A stretch of 64,000 nucleotides of DNA, from assembly GCA_028274465.1 (NCBI GenBank), contig CM051456.1:42716870-42780869 (forward strand). The letters are read 5' to 3'. This DNA is from Plantago ovata. Taxonomy: Eukaryota > Streptophyta > Magnoliopsida > Lamiales > Plantaginaceae. The notes beneath the pieces were generated by a model. That model ran no database searches. It was not told the origin of the DNA and worked only from the letters and a program-made list of their open reading frames with translations. Positions 1 to 11,248 of the stretch are shown piece after piece. Positions within the stretch are counted from its first letter, which is position 1; every line of letters starts with the position of its first letter. The position numbers and the translations under genes are program-made.

Positions 1-1
1 T

Positions 2-445
2 CCCGTAGAACTAGAACACAAGGCATATTGGGCTATTAAAGCACTCAATCTTGATATGGGAAAGGCTGGCGAGGAACGATTGTTGCAACTAGATGAGCTT
101 GATGAATTACGACTAGGTGCTTATGAAAATGCCAAGATCTACAAGGAACGTACTAAGAAGTATCACGATCGTGGTATAGTACGTAAGGAATTGATTCCTG
201 GACAAAAAGCTTTGGTGTTCAATTCTCGTCTTCGACTATTCCTTGGAAAGCTCCGTACTCGTTGGGATGGACCGTACGAAATTCTCGAAGTTTCTCCCCA
301 TGGGGCTGTTAAACTCTTCGATCCAAAGACGGGCAATACCTTCAAGGTGAATGGCCAGCGAGTGAAGCCGTACTTCGAGATATCTAGTGATCAAAGGGAG
401 GTTGATCACCTTGAGCTTACCCTTACTGCCTCCACTAAAGGTTAG
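2..445 (+). CDS. Integrase C-terminal region of Ath-1 pol (5' truncated by window)
   Basis: The frame is open from base 2 to the TAG at 443-445, 147 residues. It starts with [16 protein letters not shown] and continues with an [13 protein letters not shown] helix and [23 protein letters not shown] segment and a WDGPYEI box follow; the latter is the GPY/F-type module found at the end of gypsy integrases. The order and wording fit Athila-type integrases, whose C-terminal domain helps bind DNA and choose targets. The catalytic core is upstream of the window. The internal ATG at 56 is not a start. The reading frame is intact as far as visible, and the stop is followed at once by non-coding 3' sequence. 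Confidence 0.9.
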   Translation, partial: PVELEHKAYWAIKALNLDMGKAGEERLLQLDELDELRLGAYENAKIYKERTKKYHDRGIVRKELIPGQKALVFNSRLRLFLGKLRTRWDGPYEILEVSPHGAVKLFDPKTGNTFKVNGQRVKPYFEISSDQREVDHLELTLTASTKG

Positions 446-1939
446 TGTGTTTTGTTTTGTTTTTTCACGAGTTTGATTGAGTATTATAGGTAACTTATAC
501 AAGCATTAGCTCTCACCTTGGATCCACTTTCGGCGTTCGGGACGAGCGACGACGTTCAGGTTTGGGGAAGGAGGTTATCGATGGTTATTTCTATACTTAT
601 CTTGCTTATGAAACTCGTGAAAGTTTTGCATTTGCACGTTTACTGCTTTCCTAGGATAGTTTTGCATGTTTTATATGGAGTTTATTGCCGAATTTTTTGA
701 ACTTTTTTATTGGGTAGATCAACTAACTATGCCATTAATCATATGCTTCATCTCTATGAATTTGTTTGAAGTTTTTCTCGCTTGGCTTGTCACATTTATG
801 TATTGCACTTAGTTGAGCTAGGAAGTCTCGACATCACTTAGTGGTGTTTTCTCTACTGCGGTTCACGAAGGCCTTTATAATAGGATGATGCATGTTAGGG
901 TCTTATGGTTGTTTTTCCCGAGTAATTATGTACCTAAGAGGCAACAAGTCTTCACCATGCTTTGAGATTGGTAAATGCCTAGGAAGGAGGTAGTGCGAGG
1001 TTGTGTGATCCTTTGTTTATAACCTATTCTTCCGAATAGGTTTGGGGAGGGGTTACACCATCATTAGACTTGTTTCTGTTTTTCATTTTCGTATAGTGAG
1101 TTTATTTTTCACTTTTCGTAAATTTTGTACTCCAACCTATTCTTTTGAATAGGTTTGGGGAAGTCGTGTGAGTCTTTTTGTTTCTCTCTTTGTTAAGCTA
1201 CTGCTGGCTAGAAAAAAATCAAAAAAAAGAAAGAAAAATTCCAGAAAAAAAAAAGGAAAAAAGAAAAGAATCTGGAAAGAAAAAAAGAAGAAGAAAAGAC
1301 CCCAAAAAAGCAAAGAAGGGTCCAAAAAAGAAAGCCAAATAGCAGTTTAGCAAAGTGTTGAGTCTTTTCCATTTTTGTGATGTTCGTATTCGTGTTTTTT
1401 ATTTTTTATCTTTTTTGTCTCGAGAGTCATCTGTTCTAGACCACCCTCGTCCTGCCATTCAGGAAGTGGTGTATAGCTTAAGACTTTACTTGAGAGATGG
1501 GTAGAATAGGGGAGTGTTATCTTTTATAGGGAACCCTCCTTCGTTTGATGAGAGCCAGTACTGGTTCGACCTCTTTTGAGGGAAAGTCTTAACATGGTGG
1601 AACAGCAGTAAGTCCTCAGTTTCATAGGCACGGGGCAACCATTCGTATCTTAGCATGCTTCATTACGTCGTCACTGACTAGGTCCAGGTAGAGAATGTTA
1701 CGAGAGACTATCTTGTCTTGACATAAGTGCTTATGTGGATGTGTATAAGTCAATCGAGGTATTCTTCAACCTATATTCATGCTTTGATTTATATGGTTTT
1801 TGTTCATATGTTATTTGGTAGAATCAGTAGATTAGTCCATTTTATTTGGCATGAAACTCCATTTTGAGTCTTGCATGTTTTTTGTATTAGAGTCTAGCTC
1901 AGTTGCTTGAGGACAAGCAAAGGTTCGGTTTGGGGAGTT
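446..1939 (+). other. Ath-1 3' untranslated region with polypurine tract
   Basis: About 1.5 kb without a credible gene. It contains two copies of a small hairpin (CCTATTC/GAATAGG) at 1023-1040 and 1136-1153, each followed by a GGTTTGGGGA sequence. A long A/G-rich stretch lies at about 1207-1340. The likely primer for plus-strand synthesis, GGTTTGGGGAG, is at 1927-1937, two bases before the LTR. The purine-rich stretch yields spurious K/R-rich or F-rich ORFs on the two strands. The same layout recurs in Ath-2 at about 35100-36432. Confidence 0.75.
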
Positions 1940-3198
1940 TGATGAATGTGTATTTTACACTTTCATTCGAGTCTTTTTCACCTATTTTAGCTATCCTCTA
2001 TGTTAATTTAGCTATATTTTAGTAGATTTTATTAGAATAGTGTCACGTTTCCCTTTAGATTTTATTTTACAGGTTTTGGTTGAAATTCGAAGATTTCTGG
2101 GCAATTATATTGAAGTTGACAAGGAATTGGTGTTCCAGAAGCCTATTTGGAGTATCTGAAGGTTTCCGGATAGGATTTGGAGTCTAGGGATCGAATCTGG
2201 AGGTTAGAAGGCCATTAGAAGTCTAAAACCGAGTCCGAAAAGGTGAAGAAATCCAAAACCGCGTCGAAAACGCGGAATTCCGCGAAAAAAGCGTGGGGCG
2301 AACCGCCGGAGTCACGGGGCGAACCGGCGCGGGCTAATTTCGGGCCTATATATAGTGCTTAGTTTTCTCTCCGAAAATCATATCTTTCCAAGCCTACTTT
2401 CTCACCTCTCTCTATAGTTTTAAGTAGGAACTTCCCGGGGCCTGTCCTTGGAGTTCCATAGCTTAGGGGATACTTTTTCATAGCAGATTGGAGCGCGTAG
2501 GGTCGCAATCATCCGGAGATTGACAACCTTCGGTAACTTTGTATCTTACAGTTTTTATCTACTTATTTTATTTTCTTTCAATATGTTTTCTTCTATGATT
2601 TCTATTGATTGCATGCCTATTATGAGTAGCTAAACTTATCATTGGTGGTAGTATGTGAATTCTTAGTGAGGGAAGATAATCATGCTAATGGCTATATCGC
2701 GCATTATACTCCGTGTCATTGCTTTATTTCGTTGATCAGTTGTAACCAAAATTCCCGTATGTTGTATTGATCATTATGCACAATTGGACACTAGTCGACC
2801 ATCAGACCAATTATATTCGTAGTGTTGAATAATTACGGAACACATTAGGACAGCAGTGTTGACTAGTCAGACCAGATTATCTTCGTAGTGCTTAATACTT
2901 GCAACAGGACACTAGATTGATTCAAAGATCTCTATGCAAGACCGAGGAATTTATGCATGATTATCGAACCATTATGCTAATAAGGACCATACTATCACCA
3001 ATCTCCATTATCTGCTTGAAACCCCCTTTTGCTTTCTATCTGTTGTTTTATATTCTTAATTAGATTTGATAAAGCTAGTATAGTCCTGAGAGAACGACAC
3101 TCGAGTCATTCTACTACTACACTACTGTTTTCGTTGTAGTTGTGGATTGCCTTTGGCTAAATTACAAATTTATTTGACTGAATCTGACACGTTCATCA
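1940..3198 (+). repeat. 3' LTR of Ath-1 (1,259 bp)
   Basis: Begins TGATGAATGTG and ends GTTCATCA, the TG...CA ends of this family. Length equals that of both Ath-2 LTRs. A GC-rich block with GGGGCGAACCG motifs (about 2285-2335) sits just upstream of a TATATATAG box at 2347-2355. The final 40 bp differ from Ath-2 by a small deletion or rearrangement. Confidence 0.9.
2347..2355 (+). promoter_or_regulatory. TATA box in Ath-1 LTR
   Basis: TATATATAG in the middle of the LTR, immediately after the GC-rich block. Ath-2 and Ath-3 LTRs have the same arrangement. Transcription would be expected to start about 30 bp downstream, marking the U3/R border. Confidence 0.6.
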
Positions 3199-3199
3199 A

Positions 3200-6100
3200 A
3201 AGCAAACTCCAGTAGATGTTGATAAGGTAGTTACTGAAGCCTATGTCAGCAACATTGAAGTGTTTGCGGAAGCCTTCAATGATCAACTCAACGTTGATCC
3301 TTCTACTGAGAACAGACCACAAGGCAGTGGAAATGAAATTCCTGCCCAAGTCCCAGATATCTACATTGTAGATAATCTTGATGACCCAACTCTGGAACCG
3401 GTTACTGATATCGCTGCAGACATAAGAACCGCGGCACTTGTTGAAGCTGTCGTTGCTGAAACGATGGTTGCTGAACAAGCAACTCATCAGGTTGCTGAAG
3501 AACCAGTTGCTGAGACAGCAATGGTTCAAGTCCCAGAAGTTGCTGAAGAAACACAAGAAGCATTATTCCACGACGCATCTCGTGATGCTGAGAACACTGG
3601 CCCCAGTTCACCAAAGACATCAATTGAAAATGTCCAGCTTGTAGAGGAAGCTTTAAGCCAACAGATGGAATTGGACATTGAAGAATCCTCCAACAAATCC
3701 ATTGATGTTTTTATGACAAGCAGTGAGCTTAAGGGTCAAGATGCTTCTGCACAACTTGTCATTTCAGATACAAGGGAGATTGTTGAAACCACACAGCTTT
3801 CTCAAACAGAGCAAGCCAAGAAGTCTGCTGAAGAAACGGTCCCAGAATCAACACTTCCTGCTGAAAGGACTGAGCCACAACCTGTCCTTCTTCAGCAGGT
3901 AGATAACTCAACCATCAGTAAAACTTCATTGTCTGAAACTCATTCTTTTGCTAATATTATGATATCTCTACAGACTTCTCAAGATGCAAGTCAGATGGTT
4001 GCTGAAGCCTCTGCACCAGAATCAACACTTCCTGCTCAGCAGGTAGTTAAAGTGTTTGGTAATAAAACTAAGTTTGACAACTTAGTACTTGTATCTAACT
4101 CATATTTATTTCAGGATGAACAAATGGAGGATGCTTCTCAAGCTCCTCAAGGAATGGAAATTGTACAACATGAGCTTGCTGACATTCAGCAGGTAATTCA
4201 TGTTTCAGCTTTTGACTCTAAGACAATTATCCAAATCTCTCCTGATCTAAATATATTCTTTTTCAGGCTCTAAAGGAGACCACTGAAGTGGTGCACATCA
4301 CTGAAGATCCACAAGTGAGTTCTGAGGAACTTTACTTGAACTTCAAAAGAACAACCTTGTCAAGAGTTGCTAAGTCTGTCAGCAACTGGCAAAGGTACAG
4401 AAGGATGGATTTTTCTGATCTCCATCTTCATCTTTCAAACGAGAAAAAGAGATTTTCTCTGCTGAAGCTCGAGACATTTGTACACTCCATACTTCCTGAA
4501 GATATGTCATATTCTAAGCTAATGAGCTCAAATCTGATTGCTCAAATCAGATAGAATATGAAGGCAAAATATAAGAGTGCCTCTCCAGTTGAACGAGTTG
4601 TGATGCTCGGGGGTTTATTTGTACCCGTTGATGCCCACAAAATCAATGAGGAAGAGGAAGTAACAAGTGTTGCTTTATACAAGCATCTCGAGCTAGTCAT
4701 TCTGACTGATGATGATGAAGAGGAAGAAGATGAAAACATCCCTACTGATCCCAGTAGTGATGAAGGGATATATTCAAAGGACAAAAAGGATGACGATGAT
4801 GACAATCAAGGTCCTAGTCCTGATGCTGGTGGACTAAAAATGATAGTTGCTGAAACTGAACAACAAGACAATCAACAAGCTGAACAAACACCAACTCAGC
4901 ATGAATCTCAACCTGCTCCTGCTGATGCTAAAAATCAAGCACCTGTACAAGGCGCTGATACTGAAGAGGAATACGCCAGAAAGCGAGCTGCCTTGAAACA
5001 TGGCAAGAGTAAGTTTTCTGATGCCGAGTTACCTTTACTCGATGCCAAGGTCACTGATACAAACCTTGATGGTGAAGATGAAATGGATGAAGATTACCAA
5101 AGAGCACTACAAAACAGTCTCCTAATTCATGCAAGGCATACGCAGGATTTGGAAATTGGCCAATCTTCAGGAGTGAAGCCAAAGGAAGTCCCCTCCCTTC
5201 CACTTACTACTGCTGAAACTCCAGCAATTGAGTCTCAAACGTTGCCCTCAGCAACTACTCAATTAAAACTAACTACTGATGAAACTCCAGTTGTTGAGTC
5301 TGAAGCGTTGCCATCAGCAACCACTCAACCAAAAGGAAATGAAGCTGCTGACTTAGGTTCCAAGGTTGCCGGCCTTGATGAATCTGAGGATGAAGATGAT
5401 CTATCAGCAAATGAGGATGAAAACTCCAAGAAAGACCCAAAAGTGGTTGAAATTCCTCCTCCTGACTATATAAATGATGTAGACGATGGTTTGAGAGGAG
5501 AATTGCTGTTACAAGATGATCAGTTTGCTTCAGAACTAAAAGTTCATTCCTTGACCCCAAATCTATTGTCGTTCCCACGTGTAGAGGAGTTTACTCCTAG
5601 AATTTCGGCACTAAAGAAAGTCCATGATGCCTGCAAAGCAGAAGATGAGGCATTGCATGCTGAGAGCCCGCTTGATATCGGAAAGATATTGGCTACAGTG
5701 CTGAGACGCACTACTACTCTTACAATAGCTCAGAAAGACATCAGTCTTTATCACAAAAGCTATGAAGAAGATGTAAGTCAAGCACTCCGGCTAGCAAAGT
5801 CTGCATTAGTCAAGGCTCAGATTTTTATGGAAGAAAAGGCCGCAACAGAGCGAAGACATGAGGAGAACATGGTGAGTGTGAAAAATGAGTTGTCAAAGCT
5901 GACTTCTGATCAGCAAGCAATCATCATGAAATACAACAGCCTAAGTACTCTTGCTGAAAATTGCAATGAGTTCTTCTCTTTGCACATCACTCCGATGTTG
6001 CAATCCATGTCTAAGGGGGAAAAGAGAAGTACAAGAAAGAGAACCCAAACCCCTCCTACTGTTGATGCGCCATTGCCCATAGAACCTCTTGCTGAAAGAG

Positions 6101-6596
6101 AGCAAAGTTCTAAAAGACAAGCAGAATCTGAGTTAAATTCAGCAAGTCCCAAAAAGAGAAAAACTGCTGCTGAAACTCAAGATTTTTGCCACACTGAAAG
6201 TCATCAAGATCTGAATGAAGATGATGATGATGATGACAATCAGACAATAGCTCAAGCCATAAGAGCTAGACCAATTACAACCTTAACTCCGTCTGGCCAT
6301 TCAAAGCATTTCTCTTCTGACTCAAGATCTTCTCTAGCTAAGGAAGATTCATCCTAAAAGCATTTCAGATACACAACTTCTCCATGCGAGCAATTGGGGC
6401 ATGCATTTGTGGGTAACTCATTACATGGAAATGAATGCTGAAAAGCATCATCATACTGCCTGCAAAAAATGCAAGGATTCTTCAACTACAAGTCCGTAGG
6501 CTACTTGAGAATTACACAAAGGACTGTATTGAATTCACTGCACTTGTTGAGAAGAGTGTAAGAGAGATTTTGAGAAAATCCTCTGAAACAGCTTAA
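3200..6596 (+). pseudogene. ORF3 (third ORF after pol) of Sire-3, 5' truncated and broken
   Basis: The frame opens directly after the Ath-1 LTR and is homologous to ORF3 of Sire-1, -2 and -5. It contains, in order, a region rich in VAE and acidic residues and three exitron-like segments (3899-4266). A conserved helical block with SRVAKSVSNWQRYRRMDF comes next, then a D/E-run near 4705-4800, a long helical stretch that should form coiled coil (about 5600-6000), and a basic segment. Damage includes GAG to TAG at 4552-4554, a deletion of about 0.38 kb near 6333 relative to Sire-5, a stop at 6355-6357, and a one-base insertion in the run of A near 6466. The family C-terminus (KSVREILRKSS) is recognisable, with a stop at 6594-6596. 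The function of ORF3 is unknown. Its position matches the env-like ORF of SIRE elements, but I see no clear signal peptide or fusion peptide. Confidence 0.8.
3899..4266 (+). other. Three exitron-like segments in Sire-3 ORF3
   Basis: Segments at 3899-3973 (75 bp), 4043-4114 (72 bp) and 4193-4266 (74 bp) each start GT right after CAG and end AG after a pyrimidine-rich stretch (CTCTACAG, TTATTTCAG, TTCTTTTTCAG). Removing them joins conserved coding blocks in frame. In this copy the third is 74 bp, so retention shifts the frame, which explains the short stop after it. The first two are open reading frames themselves. Confidence 0.6.
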
Positions 6597-6860
6597 CTCT
6601 CTGTAATAGTTCTGTTAAAGTTTTTATTTGCTGATTTGTTTTAGTTATCTCTGCTCTTTCCTGTAAACTTGCTGAAAGATAACTATCAGCAATAAAGCTT
6701 TTGACTCTTATTGGTTTTTGATTATGCAATTTACTTATGCTTACTGTTTAATTATTCAAGTATGCTTGCATTAATCAACTGATTTATTCAACATAAGAAA
6801 CCTCTAAAAGGGTAACAATTAATTTAGCCATGGATTGCTAACATCAAAAAGGGGGAAATT
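6597..6860 (+). other. Sire-3 3' non-coding region and polypurine tract
   Basis: No gene. The sequence between the ORF3 stop and the LTR is AT-rich and ends in AAAAAGGGGGAAATT (6846-6860). This is the polypurine tract that primes plus-strand DNA synthesis, directly abutting the LTR. The same tract is found next to the 3' LTRs of Sire-1 and Sire-5. Confidence 0.85.
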
Positions 6861-8431
6861 TGTTAGGAAACTTGTAATTTTGATGAGCAATTAACCATGC
6901 TAAATTAAGGAAAGTCCAGTGACTAGTACTCTTAAGGTCCATAGGAATTTAGAATTTTAAGGACATTGTAAAGAGGAACGTTTGCTGAAGACTTAGAGTA
7001 GGTGCTAGATAGGTTGGTTTTACCGCTTTTGATGTATCTTGTTTTCTGAAAAGAAATACAACCTATTGAAGCATTTGCTGATGATGTACTTTGTTTTTAC
7101 AAACAAACTATTGAAGCATTTAGAACCGCTAAGAAACTTGAAGATTTCGAAGACTGAAGACTAGAAGATTTCTGAAGACTGGTATCTACAAAGGCACATG
7201 TTGCTCAGAAAGTGGACACTTCAGCAACAGCATTGCATAAGTGAAAATCTAAACGACAGAGTAGGTTGTGCTTGCTGAAACTGAGACTGACCACTTGCTG
7301 ATGGAACATTTGTGACCTCTTGCTGAAAGTACTTGTATTTGCGCTCCTATGTTAATGTTTGAATTTCATTCAAATGAGCATTAAATGTAAAGCATGCACG
7401 CGAAGGACATGAAGACTAGAAGACAAACAAGGACGCTGCTGAAAGTACAAAAGTAAGATAGTGACATTTTAAGGAACAAAAGCCTTAGGATTTGAAATTC
7501 AAACGGCTCCTTACTTCACTATAAATAGAGGTCATCCGGCAAAGAGTTGAAGTGTGTCAACAACGTGATCATACTCTCACTTGTGCTTAAATTCACATAC
7601 TCTTCAAACACTCTTACTGCCATTGATCCGTTCCAAGACTTAAAGCTTGAAAAAGCTACTTGTGAAGAAGTAGAACCTACACGACTAAGAAATTAGTTAA
7701 GTGTTCTTTCTTTCTTCGAACAAGAACAAGTCTTGACACCAGAAACAATCAAACTTGTTTACTACAAAGTATTCAAAGATTTGTTTCTTAGATTACTTGT
7801 TGTAACTGAATAAGTTATAATTAAGTTATCTCATCCCAAACCTCTCTAACTGAAAATACACCATTTCAGGCGTGATATTCAGGGGGAACTTAATCGAGCA
7901 TAGTGTTGCTGATTAAAAGTACCAAGTTTGGTGGAGAACAAGGTTACGTTCTCTAGTTAGGTTGGAGACGAAGCAAGTGTGCTTTGGTTTCTATTTGAAT
8001 CGCTCTAGATAGGTGTTGTAAGGAACCTCAATCTTATCTTAGTGGATTCAGTCCTAGAAAGAACAAAGTGGATTAGTTGAGAGATTACGCCACTCTCAGA
8101 TACCACTATAAAAGTGTTTGTGTGATTTACTTACTGTACTTAGTTTTCAGCAAAGCATATCTATCTGTACACAGTCACTCACTTCACTTGCTGAAACTAT
8201 CATTTACTGACAAAGCACTTATTGTATCAAAGACTTCCGCTCTCTAATTTTAAGTATCAGCAAACCTAGTTACTGAAAAGTAACTTGCGCTTGCTGAGAA
8301 ATTTAAGTATCAGCAAACTCATTACTGAAAAGTAATAAGCACTTGCTGAAAAAGTTTTTAAACGACGAAAGTTTGAAAAGACTATTCACCCCCCCCCCCT
8401 AGTCTTTTCTTGTTGTTTAAAGGAACCAACA
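6861..8431 (+). repeat. 3' LTR of Sire-3 (1,571 bp)
   Basis: Begins TGTTAGGAAAC and ends GGAACCAACA. It has a TATAAATA box at 7520-7527 and a C-run near 8389-8400 shortly before its end. More than a dozen TTGCTGAA or TCAGCAA motifs are scattered through it. It carries a single copy of the U3 unit that is triplicated in Sire-1. Confidence 0.92.
7520..7527 (+). promoter_or_regulatory. TATA box in Sire-3 LTR
   Basis: TATAAATA followed by AGAGGTCATCCGG. The same box is present in the other SIRE-like LTRs on the minus strand, so it is probably the core promoter. Confidence 0.6.
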
Positions 8432-11248
8432 TTATATAAAGCAACACTTGTCACTTCCTCTTCTTCATTGATTTTGTGGGGATCAGCCACCACGGGTACA
8501 AAAGAACCCTTGAGCATCACAGCTTGTTCGGCTGGAGAGGCACTCTTAAATTTGGTCTTCAGGAAGTATAGAGTAGACAAAAGTCTCGAGCTTCAGCAAA
8601 GAAGATCTCTTTTTCTGGTTTGATAGATGAAGATGGAGATGAGAAAAGTCCATCCTTCTGTACCTTTGCCAGTTGCTGACAGATTTAGCAACTCTTGACA
8701 AGGTTGTTCTTTTGAAGTCGAAGTAAAGTTCCTCATAACTCACTTTTGGATCTTCAGTGATGTGAACCACTTCAGTGGTCTCCTTTAGAGCCTGAAAAAG
8801 AATATCATTTAGATGAGGAAAGGTTTGGATAATTGTCTTTGAGTCCAAAGCTGAAACATGATTTGCCTGCTGAGTTTCAGCAAGCTCATGTTGCACACTT
8901 GTTTGCGCTGGTACCATTTCCATTCCTTGAGGAGCTTGAGAAGCATCCTCCATTTGTTTATCCTGAAATAAATGTGAGTTAGATACAAGTACTAAGTTGT
9001 CAAACTTAGTTGTATTACCAAAAACTTTAACTACCTGCTGAGCAGGAAGTGTTGATTCTGGTGCAGAGGCTTCAGCAACCGTTTGACTTGCATCTTTAGA
9101 AGTCTGTAGAGAAATCATAATATTAGCAAAAGATTGAGTTTCAGAAAATCAAGATTTGCTTATGGTTGAGTTAACTACCTGCTGAAGAAGGACAGGTGGT
9201 GACTCAGTCCTCTCAGCATTCATAGCTTCTTCAGTTTTTGGGACTGTTTCTTCAGCAGACTTCTTCTCTAGCTCTGTTTGAGAAAGCTGTGCGGTTTCAG
9301 CTATCTCCCTTGTCTCTGAAATGACAAGTTGAGCAGAAGCATCTTGACCCTTAAGCTTACTGCTTGTCATAAAAACATCTATTGATTTGTTGGATGTTTC
9401 TTCAATATCCAACTCCATTTGTTGGCTTATTTCTTCCAGTACAAGCTGGACTTTGTCAATGGATGTCTTTGGTGAACTGGGGCCAGTATTCTTAGCATTA
9501 CGAGATGCGTCGTCGAATAATGCTTCTTGTGTTGTTTCAGCGACTTCTGGGACTTGAACCATTGCAGTCTCAGCAACTGGTTCTTCAGCAACCTGATGAG
9601 TTGCTTGTTCAGCAACCATTTTTTTAGCAACGGCAGCTTCAGCAAGTGCCGCGGTTCTTATATCAGCAGCGATATCAGTTACTGGTTCCAGAGTCTGATC
9701 ATCAAGATTATCTACAATGTAGATATCTGGGACTTGGGCAGGAATTTCATTTCCACCGCCTTGTGGTCTGTTCTCAGTAGAAGAATCAACATTAAGGTGA
9801 TTGTTGAAGGCTTCCGCAAACACTTCAACGTTGCTGACATAGGTTTCAGTAACCACCTTGTCAACGTCTACTGGAGTTTGCTTTTCAGCAACTGCTTGGG
9901 AATCGTCCAAGAGATCATGGACAATTGGTACTGACTTGCGAGCCAGTGTTTTCTTTCTTGGGTTATTTGTTCTTTTTCTCTTGGGGACGGGGTTTGCTGA
10001 TGACGCTGCAGTCTGAGTGTCATCATCAGCTTTCCTCTTTTTCTTCTTGGATTTCTCCAGTTTCCCAGCAGAGGCGTCAGTAGTTGCATTTTCAGCAACG
10101 GGTGTATTGGTGTCAGCATGATCACCATCTACAGCAGTTTCATCTCTTTTACCATCTACAACAGTTTCATCTCTAAGTTGTTGAGTGGTAACATCTGCAT
10201 CTGTTGTATACCTTTCTTGCTGGCTTGTGCTGACAACATTTGCAGTTGTTGTCTTCTTTGATTTTTCGATTTTCTTGCCAGCAGTCTTAGGTACATTCTG
10301 CTTGTAGAAGGTCCTTCCCACATTGCATACAGATTTCTTGATTGGCAATGCGTTTCTCAGCTGAATCCTGAAGTGTTCAAGGATAAAGCATATCTTCAGT
10401 CCATACATGACTGGGAAGGTAGGTGAGACCTTGTTGTCTTCAACCTTAACCTTGAACTTAGTAACACAATCAACAAGTCTGTTGAAAATGTACTTAGCCC
10501 AGTTGAGCTCCGTTTTGTTCTCATAGATATGCATCAGCAGCGGCCACCTTCTCAAGCCTACTTGGTCTATTCCTCCAACTTGGGAGTCTAAGACTTTGAT
10601 TAGTAGCAGAGCTACTAGACCAAGTGAATGGCAGAGATGCTTCCTCTTAACATGCTTTGTCCAAGTCACGGGAGCAATCTCTCCTTTCTTCATTTTCTCA
10701 TTTCTGACATCACTATAGAAGGCTTCTATCTCTTCATCTGTGGCAGTGATGTCATCTTCAGTTCCAGTGGTTGGAATCTGAAAGATTTCCGCTAAATCAG
10801 TCCATTTCAGGACGATTTGCATGTTCTGAACTGTAGTAAAGATTACTTTTTCAGTGACTCCTTGACTATCAGTTAGGGACTGGATTTCTGCATTATTGTA
10901 GAACTCCATAGTATCTAACATGCTCACTTGCTTAGGGCGAGCAGTTATAAAATGAATGAGGCCTTGCTGCTTGATAAAGTCAAGCGCCTCTTCATTGTCA
11001 CCGTCCAATTCTTGTTCATAGAAGTATTTGATATACTTCTTCTTTGCAAAACCACCCCATTGCATCATCATCTCACACTTTGCAGTGTCAAGATATGAGG
11101 GAGGCATGGGTTTTTCGGTTATTCTGTCGTTTTTCAACACAACTTTCGCTGTGTTTGTCGTCGGAGTAGTCACCGGAGTAGTGCGTTTCTCAGCACTGTC
11201 AACCTTAGACGACTTTGAGGTCTTAGATGATTGTCTTTTTGGTGCCAT
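8432..11248 (-). pseudogene. ORF3 of Sire-2, N-terminal two thirds
   Basis: ATG at 11248 begins MAPKRQSSKTSKSSK, as in Sire-1 and Sire-5, and the first exon stays open for about 690 residues. Order: basic S/T-rich start; a globular domain of about 250 residues with KWTDLAEIFQIP and RKHLCHSLGLVALLLIKVL; basic clusters (KKKKRK, PKRKRTNNPRKK) like nuclear localisation signals; then a region rich in VAE and Q. Three exitron-like segments follow (8792-9178); the first contains a TGA, so here splicing would be needed. A deletion near 8556-8557 removes about 20 codons and shifts frame. Sire-3 interrupts the rest. The N-terminal domain resembles in layout the 'putative plant transposon protein' domains, but I could not test this. 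Its function is unknown. Confidence 0.8.
8792..9178 (-). other. Three exitron-like segments in Sire-2 ORF3
   Basis: Minus-strand segments 9178-9104 (75 bp), 9034-8963 (72 bp) and 8866-8792 (75 bp) occupy the same places as in Sire-3. The first and second have GT-AG ends. The third has a GC donor (CAG then GCAAAT), a known minor donor type. The first contains an in-frame TGA. Confidence 0.6.

Larger units (their letters stand above)
1..3198 (+). mobile_element. Ath-1: 3' part of an Athila-like Ty3/gypsy retrotransposon
   Basis: Plus-strand element cut by the left window edge. Visible parts in order are the integrase C-terminus, a 1.5-kb 3' untranslated region, a polypurine stretch and the 3' LTR. 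The LTR end TTCATCA is followed directly by ORF3 of Sire-3, which shows that Ath-1 inserted into exon 1 of that ORF. One copy of the expected 5-bp target duplication would be AAAGC at 3199-3203; its partner lies off the window. The 3' UTR and LTR match those of Ath-2 closely, so the two belong to one family. Confidence 0.9.
3199..8431 (+). mobile_element. Sire-3: 3' part of a SIRE-like Ty1/copia retrotransposon
   Basis: Plus-strand element represented by most of ORF3, the purine tract and a complete 3' LTR. Its 5' portion is cut by Ath-1 and lies off the window. On the right the LTR ends in CCAACA at 8431 and abuts ORF3 of Sire-2 (minus strand), so Sire-3 inserted head-on into another SIRE-like copy. 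TTATA (8432-8436) would be one copy of the target duplication. Confidence 0.88.

Noticed and set aside
1137-1350. K/R-rich and F-rich ORFs over an A/G-rich tract (also 35641-35922)
   Set aside because: They are translations of a low-complexity purine-rich stretch in a 3' UTR, shared by Ath-1 and Ath-2, without start context or domain.
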